Assembly: GCA_903854455.1 (NCBI GenBank)
Contig: CAINWJ010000120.1
Span: 1 to 5,886, forward strand
Length of the DNA stretch: 5,886 nucleotides
From: Candidatus Peribacteria bacterium
Lineage (GTDB): Bacteria > Patescibacteriota > Gracilibacteria > Peribacterales > Peribacteraceae
Direction of reading: 5' to 3'
Shown: positions 1-5,239 of the stretch, one piece after another
Numbering within the stretch: position 1 is the first letter of the stretch
Layout of the letters: the number at the start of each line of letters is the position of its first letter
Position numbers and translations under genes: made by a program
The notes under the pieces: model-generated
Told to the model about the DNA's origin: nothing
Seen by the model: the letters and a program-made list of their open reading frames with translations, nothing else
The model's database searches: none

Positions 1-64
1 GAAAGTATATGAGAACACATTATTAGCTCTCATTAGTTACCTACAAGCCGAGACTCTATTTTTT

Positions 65-98
65 GCCAAGGGAGCGGGTTTCCTACCCGCGGGGCATC
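65..98 (+). repeat. Dispersed GC-rich hairpin repeat, copy 1
   Basis: The arms GCGGGT (74-79) and ACCCGC (85-90) form a 6-bp stem around TTCCT, preceded by GGA and followed by GGGGCATC. An inverted, closely matching copy lies at about 1722-1753, with GGGAGCGGGT, a one-base-longer loop, ACCCGCGG and then TGCATC. The match extends beyond the hairpin arms, so this is a shared repeat family and not chance complementarity. It lies about 24 bases past the asnS stop, but no T-run follows on either strand, so it is a poor intrinsic terminator. Confidence 0.7.
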
Positions 99-113
99 TT
101 GCACCTTCACCCC

Positions 114-1523
114 CTAAAACTCCGCACTCCCCGGAGCCCTGGGAAACGGGATCACGTCGCGGATGTTGCCCATGCCGGTCACGAACTGCACCATGCGCTC
201 CAACCCAAGACCGAAGCCGCTATGCGGCACGGTGCCGAAGCGACGGAGATCCAAGTACCACCAGTAATCCTTCTCGTTTAGCTTCATCTCCTTCATGCGG
301 GCGGTGAGCACATCCAGCCGCTCCTCGCGCTGGCTCCCGCCGATGATCTCACCGATGCGCGGGACTAAAATGTCCATCGCGCGGACGGTCTTGCCGTCGT
401 CATTCTGGCGCATGTAGAAGGCTTTGATGGCTTTCGGGTAGTCCGTGACGATCACCGGACTCTTGAAATGCTGCTCTGTTAGGTACCGCTCATGCTCGGT
501 CTGGAGATCGATCCCCCACTGCACGGGATACTCGAATGTCTGCTTGGACTGCAGGAGAATGTTGACGGCATCGGTGTACGTGACGCGCTGGAATGGCTTC
601 TCTGCAACATTCTTCAGTACTTCCGGCAATGATTTCTCCACATGCTCCGCGAAGAATGCGAGATCGTCAGCGCAGTGCGTCATGGCATCCTTCACGATGC
701 GCTTGAGGAACCGCTCTGCCAGATCCATGTTGGCGGTGAGATCGAAGAACGCCGCCTCCGGCTCTATCATCCAGAACTCGCTTAAGTGTCGTGTCGTATT
801 GCTGTTCTCCGCACGGAAGGTCGGACCGAAGGTGTAAATCTTTCCCAGTGCCGATGCGAGAATCTCGCCCTCCAGCTGCCCGCTCACCGTGAGGTACGTC
901 GGCTTACCGAAGAAGTCAGGTGCTTCCGGATCGATGACTTTGTCCAAATTCTTTGATGTCACGCGGAACATCGGATCTTTCGTTGTGACATGAAACATGG
1001 ATCCGGCGCCCTCGCAGTCACTCGCCGTGATGATCGGCGTCTGAACGTAGAGGAAGCCTTCGTCCTGGAAGAAATCGTGAATCGATCGGGTGATGCGGTT
1101 ACGGACCCGGAGCACCGCACCGATCGTATTGGTGCGCGGCCTCAGATGTGCCCATTCTCTTAGCTTTTCCAATGTGTGGTGCTTCTTCTGGAGTGGATAC
1201 AGCTCTGGATCGGCCCAGCCATGAACGGTGATCGAAGCCGCCTTCATCTCTGTCGCCTGCCCACCACCACCCGACTTCACGATGTCTCCTTCAATACTAA
1301 CGCTGCAACCCGGTGCCAGCTTGAGAATCTCTGACTGATAATTCGGCAGATTTCCATCAGCGATGACCTGCAGGTTCTTGAGGCACGATCCGTCGTTGAG
1401 TTCGATGAAGCTGAAGCCGCCCTTGGAATCCCTCCGAGTGCGGACCCATCCCTGGACAGTGACATGCTTCCCGATGCTTGCAGCATCTCTGGCAACAACG
1501 ACTGCTGTGGAGTTCATCGCCAT
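114..1523 (-). CDS. asnS: Asparaginyl-tRNA synthetase (AsnRS)
   Basis: Cytoplasmic class IIb aminoacyl-tRNA synthetase that charges tRNA-Asn with asparagine using ATP. The 469 residues match the usual bacterial length of about 465. An OB-fold anticodon-binding domain occupies about residues 20-105 (GWVRTRRDSKGGFSFIELND at 25-44). The class II catalytic core follows: motif 1 around 151-166 (FFQDEGFLYVQTPIIT), the loop TASDCEGAGSMF (166-177), motif 2 at 232-256 with FRAE and Arg237, and motif 3 GFGLGLER (436-443) with Arg443. FWMIEPE (250-256) and the ending FPRAPGSAEF favour AsnRS over AspRS. Met1 and Met3 are both possible starts; neither has a Shine-Dalgarno sequence. A near-consensus promoter ends 11 bases before Met1, so the leader would be about 5 bases for Met1 or 11 for Met3. 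The gene is a single transcription unit; no partner gene is adjacent. Confidence 0.97.
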   Translation of the reverse strand: MAMNSTAVVVARDAASIGKHVTVQGWVRTRRDSKGGFSFIELNDGSCLKNLQVIADGNLPNYQSEILKLAPGCSVSIEGDIVKSGGGGQATEMKAASITVHGWADPELYPLQKKHHTLEKLREWAHLRPRTNTIGAVLRVRNRITRSIHDFFQDEGFLYVQTPIITASDCEGAGSMFHVTTKDPMFRVTSKNLDKVIDPEAPDFFGKPTYLTVSGQLEGEILASALGKIYTFGPTFRAENSNTTRHLSEFWMIEPEAAFFDLTANMDLAERFLKRIVKDAMTHCADDLAFFAEHVEKSLPEVLKNVAEKPFQRVTYTDAVNILLQSKQTFEYPVQWGIDLQTEHERYLTEQHFKSPVIVTDYPKAIKAFYMRQNDDGKTVRAMDILVPRIGEIIGGSQREERLDVLTARMKEMKLNEKDYWWYLDLRRFGTVPHSGFGLGLERMVQFVTGMGNIRDVIPFPRAPGSAEF

Positions 1524-1534
1524 AGGTTGCGGGG

Positions 1535-1563
1535 ATTCTAGGGGAGGCAGAATCTGTTGTCAC
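1535..1563 (-). promoter_or_regulatory. Promoter of asnS
   Basis: On the minus strand, GTGACA (1558-1563, one mismatch to TTGACA) is followed by a 17-base spacer and TAGAAT (1535-1540, one mismatch to TATAAT). Only 11 bases separate the -10 box from the first ATG. A start 6-7 bases past the -10 would leave a leader of about 5 bases, too short for a Shine-Dalgarno site. Assigned from sequence match only. Confidence 0.7.
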
Positions 1564-1624
1564 GGAGGAGATGACAGGTGGATGACGGGAAATGATAACA
1601 ATCTACCTTCATCTACATAACCCA

Positions 1625-1658
1625 ATGGTAGAGCCGCAAAATTTTGCGGCTCTACCAT
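1625..1658. repeat. 34-bp perfect palindrome
   Basis: Two 17-base arms, ATGGTAGAGCCGCAAAA and its exact complement, meet with no spacer. The outermost flanking bases (A1624, G1659) do not pair, so the palindrome ends sharply. The arm shares GTAGAG-C-GC character with the next palindrome at 1691-1719, pointing to one family of intergenic elements. It lies upstream of the asnS promoter and downstream of gdhA on the minus strand. No T-run follows on either side. Confidence 0.9.
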
Positions 1659-1690
1659 GTATTCCGTCTCAGCTATAAATGATTGTGTTT

Positions 1691-1719
1691 GTAGAGACGC
1701 CCCGCCGGGGCGTCTCTAC
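1691..1719. repeat. 29-bp near-perfect palindrome
   Basis: The arm GTAGAGACGCCCCG (1691-1704) is exactly complementary to 1706-1719, with a single C at the centre. As a hairpin it would close on a few GC bases. It begins 32 bases after the 34-bp palindrome and has a similar outer arm (GTAGAGACGC against GTAGAGCCGC), so the two are likely relatives that differ in their cores. No U-tract follows, so a terminator role for gdhA is not supported. Confidence 0.88.
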
Positions 1720-1721
1720 CC

Positions 1722-1753
1722 TTGGATGCACCGCGGGTCGGAAGACCCGCTCC
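1722..1753 (-). repeat. Dispersed GC-rich hairpin repeat, copy 2 (inverted)
   Basis: GCGGGTC (1733-1739) pairs with GACCCGC (1744-1750) around the loop GGAA, a GNRA-type tetraloop on the plus strand. Read on the minus strand, it matches the copy at 65-98: GGGAGCGGGT, a short loop, ACCCGCGG and GCATC. The two copies face opposite ways on either side of asnS and its promoter. Confidence 0.75.
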
Positions 1754-1775
1754 CAAATTTAAATATAGTATTTGC

Positions 1776-1797
1776 ATGCGCCGCGGGTCGCTACCTG
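1776..1797 (-). repeat. Partial third copy of the GC-rich hairpin repeat
   Basis: On the minus strand, GACCCGCGG followed by CGCATGC repeats the right half of the copies at 65-98 and 1722-1753 (ACCCGCGG then GCATC). The left half differs: GGT and ACC around AGCG form a shorter stem. It is probably a diverged or truncated member of the family. Confidence 0.5.
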
Positions 1798-1820
1798 TTT
1801 TGAATAATCAATCTCTGTCT

Positions 1821-1837
1821 GCGGGGCACAGCCCCGC
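1821..1837. repeat. GC-rich hairpin between gdhA and asnS
   Basis: GCGGGGC (1821-1827) and GCCCCGC (1831-1837) form a 7-bp all-GC-paired stem around ACA. It is 35 bases past the gdhA stop codon. On the gdhA strand it is followed by AGACAGAG, not a T-run, so it is not a canonical intrinsic terminator, though it could stall polymerase or protect the mRNA 3' end. On the plus strand TCTTATTTTCC follows, but no upstream plus-strand gene is seen. Confidence 0.6.
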
Positions 1838-1838
1838 T

Positions 1839-1876
1839 CTTATTTTCCATTTACAATTTTCAATTTTCCATTCATC
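1839..1876. repeat. A/T-rich intergenic repeat abutting the gdhA stop
   Basis: A run of TTTTCCATT-, TTACAATTTT- and CAATTTTCC-like units ends in CATCCCCC and overlaps the gdhA stop codon. A compositionally similar stretch, on the opposite strand, lies immediately before the VTT gene start (5841-5875). Such imperfect short-unit repeats are probably dispersed in this genome, but only these two are visible here. Confidence 0.45.
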
Positions 1877-3164
1877 CCCCCACCCACCCTCTCACCCGCA
1901 TCGTTTCCACGATCCTCCCGACCGCGACATTGAACGCCGCCTCGCGGAGGCTCAAACCTTTGCGACGTGCCTCGGTACGGACATCATCGAACGCCTGCAG
2001 CATGATGCGCTTGAGATCGTGATCGACATGCTCCGCGGTCCAGCGATTGCCGGATCTGCCCTGCACCCACTCGAAGTAGCTCACGGTGACGCCGCCGGCA
2101 TTGGCGAGAACATCGGGGACGATCGTCACGCCGCGCTTGGCGAGTGTCTCATCAGCTTCCGGGGCGATGGGACCATTGGCCAGTTCCAGGATGATCTTCG
2201 CTTTGATCTCCTTGGCGTTCTTCGCGGTGATCACGTTATCCAGTGCTGCGGGAATGAGAATGTCGCAGTCGATGGTCAGCAAATCCTCGTTACTGATGTT
2301 CTCGGTCTCATCCAACTTCATACGATCAATGTCACAGACCGATCCTTGGCAATATTGCCCGCGCACTGATCCCGTCTTCTGCTTGTACTTGTGGATTCGG
2401 ATGGGATCCAAGCCGTTCTTGCAGTAGATGCCGCCATGGGAATCCGATACGGCGACGATCGTTGCGCCGGCATCGTGGAGGAACGTAGCGATCTCCGAAC
2501 CTGCGTTCCCGAAGCCCTGCACGGCAACTTTCGCATCCTCCAGATTGATCGCCTCGATCTTGGCCAATTCTTGCAGCAGGAAGAATCCTCCCCGCGCCGT
2601 CGACTTGTCGCGACCGAGTGATCCGCCGTACGAGAGCGGCTTGCCGGTGATGAGTGCCGGTGCGTAGACCTTCCGCGTCTTCTCGTACTCATCGCGCATC
2701 CACGCCATGATCTGCGGTGTGGTATTCACGTCCGGTGCCGGCACATCGATGTCCGGTCCTACCGAATCTGCGATCACGCGAATGTATGCCCGGCTCATTC
2801 GCTCCAGCTCCCCCTTCGACAACTTCTTCGGATCCACCTGAATGCCGCCCTTGGCTCCGCCGAAGGGAATGTTCACGACGGCACACTTGATGGCCATCAG
2901 TGCCGCGAGCGCCTTCACTTCTTCGATGTCCGCTTCCGCGTGGTACCGGATGCCGCCCTTGTACGGTCCGCGTGCGTCGTTGAACTGGACGCGGTACGCG
3001 GGGAACGAAGCTTCCTTGCCGTCATCGCGCTTGAATGTGACTGTGGAATTGATGATGTTCTGCGGCTTGCCCAGCAGATCCTTCTCCTTGGCAGACAACT
3101 TCAATCGATCGAAAGCCGAACGCATGAAGGTCATGGCGCGCTCGTAGGGAGTGGATGTGGGCAT
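1872..3164 (-). CDS. gdhA: Glutamate dehydrogenase (Glu/Leu/Phe/Val dehydrogenase family)
   Basis: Cytoplasmic hexamer-type enzyme interconverting glutamate with 2-oxoglutarate and ammonia using NAD(P)(H). The 430 residues fit the family. The N-terminal dimerisation/substrate domain carries GPYKGGIRYH (Lys69), MAIK (Lys93), the catalytic GGAKGG (Lys105) and PAPD (Asp145). These correspond to Lys89, Lys113, Lys125 and Asp165 of the Clostridium symbiosum enzyme. The Rossmann domain has GFGNAG (217-222) and VSDSHG. NAGGVTVSYFEW (355-366) includes Ser362, the counterpart of the glutamate-specific Ser380, which favours glutamate over leucine or phenylalanine. Coenzyme choice cannot be settled by eye. 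The frame extends to a TTG at 3221, but that codon lies inside the predicted -35 box, so ATG 3164 is chosen. The leader of about 22 bases has no Shine-Dalgarno; it instead contains CCCCCTCC. Divergent from the TPM gene. Confidence 0.95.
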   Translation of the reverse strand: MPTSTPYERAMTFMRSAFDRLKLSAKEKDLLGKPQNIINSTVTFKRDDGKEASFPAYRVQFNDARGPYKGGIRYHAEADIEEVKALAALMAIKCAVVNIPFGGAKGGIQVDPKKLSKGELERMSRAYIRVIADSVGPDIDVPAPDVNTTPQIMAWMRDEYEKTRKVYAPALITGKPLSYGGSLGRDKSTARGGFFLLQELAKIEAINLEDAKVAVQGFGNAGSEIATFLHDAGATIVAVSDSHGGIYCKNGLDPIRIHKYKQKTGSVRGQYCQGSVCDIDRMKLDETENISNEDLLTIDCDILIPAALDNVITAKNAKEIKAKIILELANGPIAPEADETLAKRGVTIVPDVLANAGGVTVSYFEWVQGRSGNRWTAEHVDHDLKRIMLQAFDDVRTEARRKGLSLREAAFNVAVGRIVETMRVRGWVGG

Positions 3165-3192
3165 GAGTGTGGAGGGGGAACGGATAACCGAG

Positions 3193-3221
3193 ATCGTACA
3201 TTGACATTTTTTTATTCTCAA
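3193..3221 (-). promoter_or_regulatory. Promoter of gdhA
   Basis: On the minus strand, TTGAGA (3216-3221, one mismatch to TTGACA), a 17-base spacer with a run of seven A, and TACGAT (3193-3198, two mismatches to TATAAT). Transcription would start near 3186, leaving about 22 bases before ATG 3164. It decides the start codon, because any longer reading of gdhA would begin at or upstream of the promoter. Confidence 0.6.
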
Positions 3222-3297
3222 TTGCTATGTTCAAATTATTTTCAGCAATCGACCCCCGGCATTCGAAGAGCTACTTTGTCAGAGATTTGTGCTTCGT

Positions 3298-3340
3298 TGA
3301 AAAAATGAACAACGCCCATTTCCGGACTGAAAATATGAAC
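3298..3340. repeat. 13-bp direct repeat in the divergent gdhA/TPM promoter region
   Basis: TGAAAAAATGAAC (3298-3310) and TGAAAATATGAAC (3328-3340) differ at one base and are spaced exactly 30 bp apart, near three helical turns. They lie between the two promoters, about 77 bases behind the gdhA -35 box and 104 bases before the TPM -10 box. Paired sites on one face of DNA could bind a regulator, but A-rich sequence makes chance resemblance possible. Nothing else is recognised in 3222-3443. Confidence 0.4.
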
Positions 3341-3443
3341 GATCCGACAACAATCAGGTAATCAACGCTAGAGCATTCGACAAGGCATGATTGCGATGAA
3401 TCATCGAAATCTTCTCTCAGAGCCAAAAGAATCGCTCCCAGCC

Positions 3444-3452
3444 TGCTACAAT
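3444..3452 (+). promoter_or_regulatory. Extended -10 promoter of the TPM gene, probably leaderless
   Basis: TGC-TACAAT gives an extended -10 (TG, one base, then a hexamer one mismatch from TATAAT). Six bases (CGGACT) separate it from ATG 3459, so the expected transcription start falls on the A of the ATG. No convincing -35 box is seen 16-18 bases upstream, which an extended -10 can compensate for. Confidence 0.55.
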
Positions 3453-3458
3453 CGGACT

Positions 3459-4607
3459 ATGAACGTATACTCCAAATTCCGACAGCTCTTCGCCGTCATA
3501 GCGATCATCATTGCCATGATCGTGCCCTCGTTCACTCACGCATTCCAGGTGCCCGATGTGAAAGGACAGGGATTTGTAATCGATGAAGCCAATATTCTGA
3601 CGCCCGAGCAGGAGGCATCCATGGAAGAGAACCTCCTCGCGTACCAGCGGAAGACGAGCAATGAAATCGGCGTACTGATCGTGCGGACCCTGGATGGTAC
3701 ATCTGTCGAGGACGCCGCAACGACGACGTTCCGGACGTGGGGAATCGGTACAAAAGATCAGAACAACGGCATCCTGCTCCTCGTGGCGATCGATGACCGG
3801 ACGGTGCGGATAGAGACAGGATACGGTCTGGAAGGTGCCGTCCCCGATATCGTCGCCGGTGCCATCATCGATGAAATCATCCTGCCGCGGTTCAAGGAGG
3901 GGAACTACGTGCAGGGAATCAACGACGGTATCCTGACACTGGAGAAAGTCATCGGAGGAGAGACATTCGTCCGCACTGAGAAACCGACAGAAACGTTCGG
4001 ATGGACGTCCTACGCCTTTGCCTACCTCATCTTCTTCGGGGTCGTCGGCATGCTCGTCACCATCGTGTGGATCATGCTCGGTTTCTTCACCAGATCACCA
4101 CAAATTCCTGCCTCTGCCGGAAGTATCACTCAAGCTGCCGCCCCATCGAGCGCATCAGCTGCCATCGATCCGTCACTGGCACCGCCGTCAGGATGGCAGG
4201 GAGTCGTCGTGCGCTTCACGGTCGCGGCAGCGGAATGTCCGTTCGCGTTCCTGGCAGTGATCCGCAGCATGTTCAATCCCCTGCTGGTCGTGGCGCTCTT
4301 CCCGTTCGTTCTCTCCAAAATAGCCGACTGGAACACCGGTCTCGTGATCTTCGGCTGTGCCGCCATCGTCATCGCGCTCGGAAGCGGCGCACTGGGGTAC
4401 TCCGCCTGGTCGCAGCGTGAGAGTCCGAAAACGCAGGAACTCCTCCGTAAAGCCAAGCTCTGGGCTATCGACAACCGTAAACGCGCGGCATCGGGCAATG
4501 ACTCTTCCTACTCCTCGTCTCATTCCTCCTCATCATCCTCATCCTCATCCAGCAGCAGCTTCGGTGGAGGATCCAGTGGCGGTGGAGGTGCGAGCGGGAA
4601 ATGGTGA
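3459..4607 (+). CDS. TPM-domain (YgcG-like) membrane protein with Ser/Gly-rich tail
   Basis: Envelope protein of the TPM_phosphatase/YgcG family, whose cellular role is poorly defined. The 382 residues begin with a short basic N-terminus and a signal peptide (about 1-28, ending FTHA). The TPM domain spans about 34-165, with FVIDEANILTPEQE, the WGIGTKDQNNGILLLVAIDD stretch and RIETGYGLEGAVPD. A membrane helix follows at about 186-210, then a Pro/Ala/Ser linker (212-245), and two further hydrophobic segments near 273-290 and 294-316. The tail is poly-Ser (349-367) followed by FGGGSSGGGGASGKW, as in many YgcG proteins. TPM is expected outside the membrane. ATG 3459 is preferred over the in-frame ATG at 3387, because it puts the signal peptide at the N-terminus and follows an extended -10 directly. 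Convergent with the VTT gene. Exact function is not predicted. Confidence 0.88.
   Translation: MNVYSKFRQLFAVIAIIIAMIVPSFTHAFQVPDVKGQGFVIDEANILTPEQEASMEENLLAYQRKTSNEIGVLIVRTLDGTSVEDAATTTFRTWGIGTKDQNNGILLLVAIDDRTVRIETGYGLEGAVPDIVAGAIIDEIILPRFKEGNYVQGINDGILTLEKVIGGETFVRTEKPTETFGWTSYAFAYLIFFGVVGMLVTIVWIMLGFFTRSPQIPASAGSITQAAAPSSASAAIDPSLAPPSGWQGVVVRFTVAAAECPFAFLAVIRSMFNPLLVVALFPFVLSKIADWNTGLVIFGCAAIVIALGSGALGYSAWSQRESPKTQELLRKAKLWAIDNRKRAASGNDSSYSSSHSSSSSSSSSSSSFGGGSSGGGGASGKW
4502..4557 (+). repeat. In-frame TCC/TCA serine-codon microsatellite
   Basis: Mixed TCC, TCA, TCT and TCG codons, including repeated TCATCC hexamers (about 4530-4550) and then AGC AGC AGC, encode the poly-Ser tail of the TPM protein. 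Units are multiples of three, so slippage would change tail length without breaking the frame. The switch from TCN to AGC codons shows it is not a pure single-unit repeat. Confidence 0.6.
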
Positions 4608-4632
4608 CAGGAAATATGATGGTGATTTTTGC

Positions 4633-4678
4633 GCAGAGAGAAGGACAAGACAGCGTGTGTGAATCTCTGCCTGCAGAG
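4633..4678 (+). other. Weak hairpin cluster after the TPM gene
   Basis: GCAGAGA (4633-4639) can pair with TCTCTGC (4664-4670). The latter can instead pair with GCAGAG at 4673-4678 across a very small loop. The two pairings are mutually exclusive. No T-run follows, so a terminator call is not justified. The surrounding stretch 4608-4750 shows no gene. Confidence 0.25.
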
Positions 4679-4760
4679 TCACGAAAGACCCTGTAAGGGG
4701 CTCATATGCAAAACAAGAACCAAAGGATGATGCGTGCAACACTCCACCCCCATCCTCATT

Positions 4761-4781
4761 CCTTCTCCCGACGGGAGAAGG
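4761..4781. repeat. Hairpin repeat, CCTTCTCCC type
   Basis: CCTTCTCCC (4761-4769) and GGGAGAAGG (4773-4781) form a perfect 9-bp stem around GAC. The left flank CCCATCCTCATT resembles the CCTCATCC flanks of the hairpins in the 4966-5103 element, so it is likely a shorter relative. No T-run follows. Confidence 0.7.
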
Positions 4782-4813
4782 ATGCCTTACTTTGAAGCAT
4801 GCATTGAAAACAG

Positions 4814-4858
4814 GTTCCCCCTCTCCCTCCGGGGGAGGGGGTCAGGGAGTGGGGGAAC
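4814..4858. repeat. 45-bp GC-rich inverted repeat
   Basis: GTTCCCCC (4814-4821) pairs with GGGGGAAC (4851-4858) and CTCCCT (4823-4828) with AGGGAG (4844-4849), separated by one T:T mismatch, around a 15-base loop. The interior CCCCC/GGGGG tracts offer alternative pairings. Its pyrimidine-rich arm is like those of the neighbouring hairpins. A terminator role is doubtful because no T-run follows. Confidence 0.7.
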
Positions 4859-4888
4859 AAAAGCGATCCGACTACAAAACCTCGTAAG

Positions 4889-4966
4889 CTATACAACCTT
4901 CACCCACTTCGCCCTCCCCCACGCAATCACCCCGGGCAGAATCGAAATCACGATGATCGCCAATTG
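4889..4966 (-). pseudogene. C-terminal gene fragment, copy A (membrane-protein tail)
   Basis: Minus-strand reading gives 25 residues ending in TAG at 4889: a hydrophobic run AIIVISILPGVIAW followed by basic GRAKWVK. This looks like the last membrane helix and cytoplasmic tail of a membrane protein, and resembles the ends of some DedA/VTT-family proteins; that family link is inference. An in-frame stop (TGA) lies just upstream, at the edge of the 4966-5103 element, so there is no intact gene. A 65-bp segment (4907-4971) matches copy B without gaps, with 53 of 65 bases identical. Confidence 0.4.
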
Positions 4967-4979
4967 ACCTCATCCCTAA

Positions 4980-5032
4980 CCCTTCTCCTCTGATGAGGAG
5001 AAGGGAAATGTTCTGTTGGTTGTTTGTTTTTT
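4980..5032 (+). terminator. Possible terminator facing the TPM gene
   Basis: The stem CCCTTCTCCTC / GAGGAGAAGGG (11 bp, loop TGAT) is followed on the plus strand by AAATG, then a T-rich stretch ending in six T (5027-5032). The U-tract is interrupted and the six-T run starts about 21 bases after the stem, so efficiency is uncertain. It lies about 370 bases past the TPM stop codon. Confidence 0.35.
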
Positions 5033-5040
5033 GTCTTGTG

Positions 5041-5089
5041 CAAAACAGAAACAAAACATCTCCCTTCTCCTGCCGAAGCAGGAGAAGGG
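5041..5089 (-). terminator. Possible terminator facing the VTT gene, UUCG hairpin
   Basis: On the minus strand, the 12-bp stem with arm CCCTTCTCCTGC closes on a C(UUCG)G tetraloop, an exceptionally stable RNA loop. AGATGTTTTGTTTCTGTTTT follows. The U-rich tail is interrupted by G and C. It lies about 150 bases past the VTT stop codon and mirrors the hairpin at 4980-5005. Confidence 0.45.
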
Positions 5090-5118
5090 CTGGGGATGAG
5101 GTCGGTAATAGATACGCA

Positions 5119-5190
5119 TCACCACTTCAACTTCGCCCTCCCCCACGCAATCACTCCGGAGAGAATTGGCATCAGAATAATCACGCATTG
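5119..5190 (-). pseudogene. C-terminal gene fragment, copy B (membrane-protein tail)
   Basis: Minus-strand reading gives 23 residues ending in TGA at 5119. It has a hydrophobic stretch VIILMPILSGVIAW and then basic GRAKLKW. Over 20 aligned residues, 14 match copy A, with GVIAWGRAK identical. An in-frame TAG closes the frame just upstream, so only a tail remains. It lies 49 bases past the VTT gene stop, on the same strand, but does not resemble that protein's own C-terminus (FVAIKYAM). It is either a remnant of a lost duplicated gene or part of a repeat unit that captured a gene end. Confidence 0.4.
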
Positions 5191-5239
5191 ACCTCGCTAC
5201 GAACCCGCCGAGACAGGGAGACGCTCCATCCCTCACTCC

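Larger units (their letters stand above)
4966..5103. repeat. 138-bp nested inverted-repeat element
   Basis: The ends are GACCTCATCC and GGATGAGGTC. Each half contains its own hairpin: an 11-bp stem at 4980-5005 with loop TGAT, and a 12-bp stem at 5062-5089 with loop CGAA. The halves are inverted copies of each other: GACCTCATCCC, about two variable bases, CCCTTCTCCT, a variable core, AGGAGAAGGG, then an ATGTT-TGTT stretch. The centre is T-rich then A-rich. It encodes nothing, and the layout is like a MITE or two REP-type hairpins in tail-to-tail orientation. No target-site duplication is clear. It sits between two convergent genes and its left end merges with C-terminal fragment copy A. Confidence 0.75.

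Noticed and set aside
65..98. Hairpin just past asnS as an intrinsic terminator
   Set aside because: No T-run follows the stem on the asnS strand, and the same hairpin occurs elsewhere as a dispersed repeat.
114..1523. AspRS as the identity of the synthetase
   Set aside because: FWMIEPE, HSGFGLGLER and the length near 470 without an AspRS-type insertion domain fit AsnRS; bacterial AspRS is about 590 residues.
1722..2369. Long plus-strand open frame overlapping the end of gdhA
   Set aside because: It lies mostly antisense to a clearly conserved GDH reading frame, and its first part is translated repeat DNA. No recognisable domain.
3387..3458. 24-residue N-terminal extension of the TPM protein
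   Set aside because: It would bury the signal peptide inside the protein and place the extended -10 box inside the coding sequence.
4740..5110. Repeated hairpins as a CRISPR array
   Set aside because: Units differ in sequence, length and orientation, and there are no uniform spacers or cas genes.
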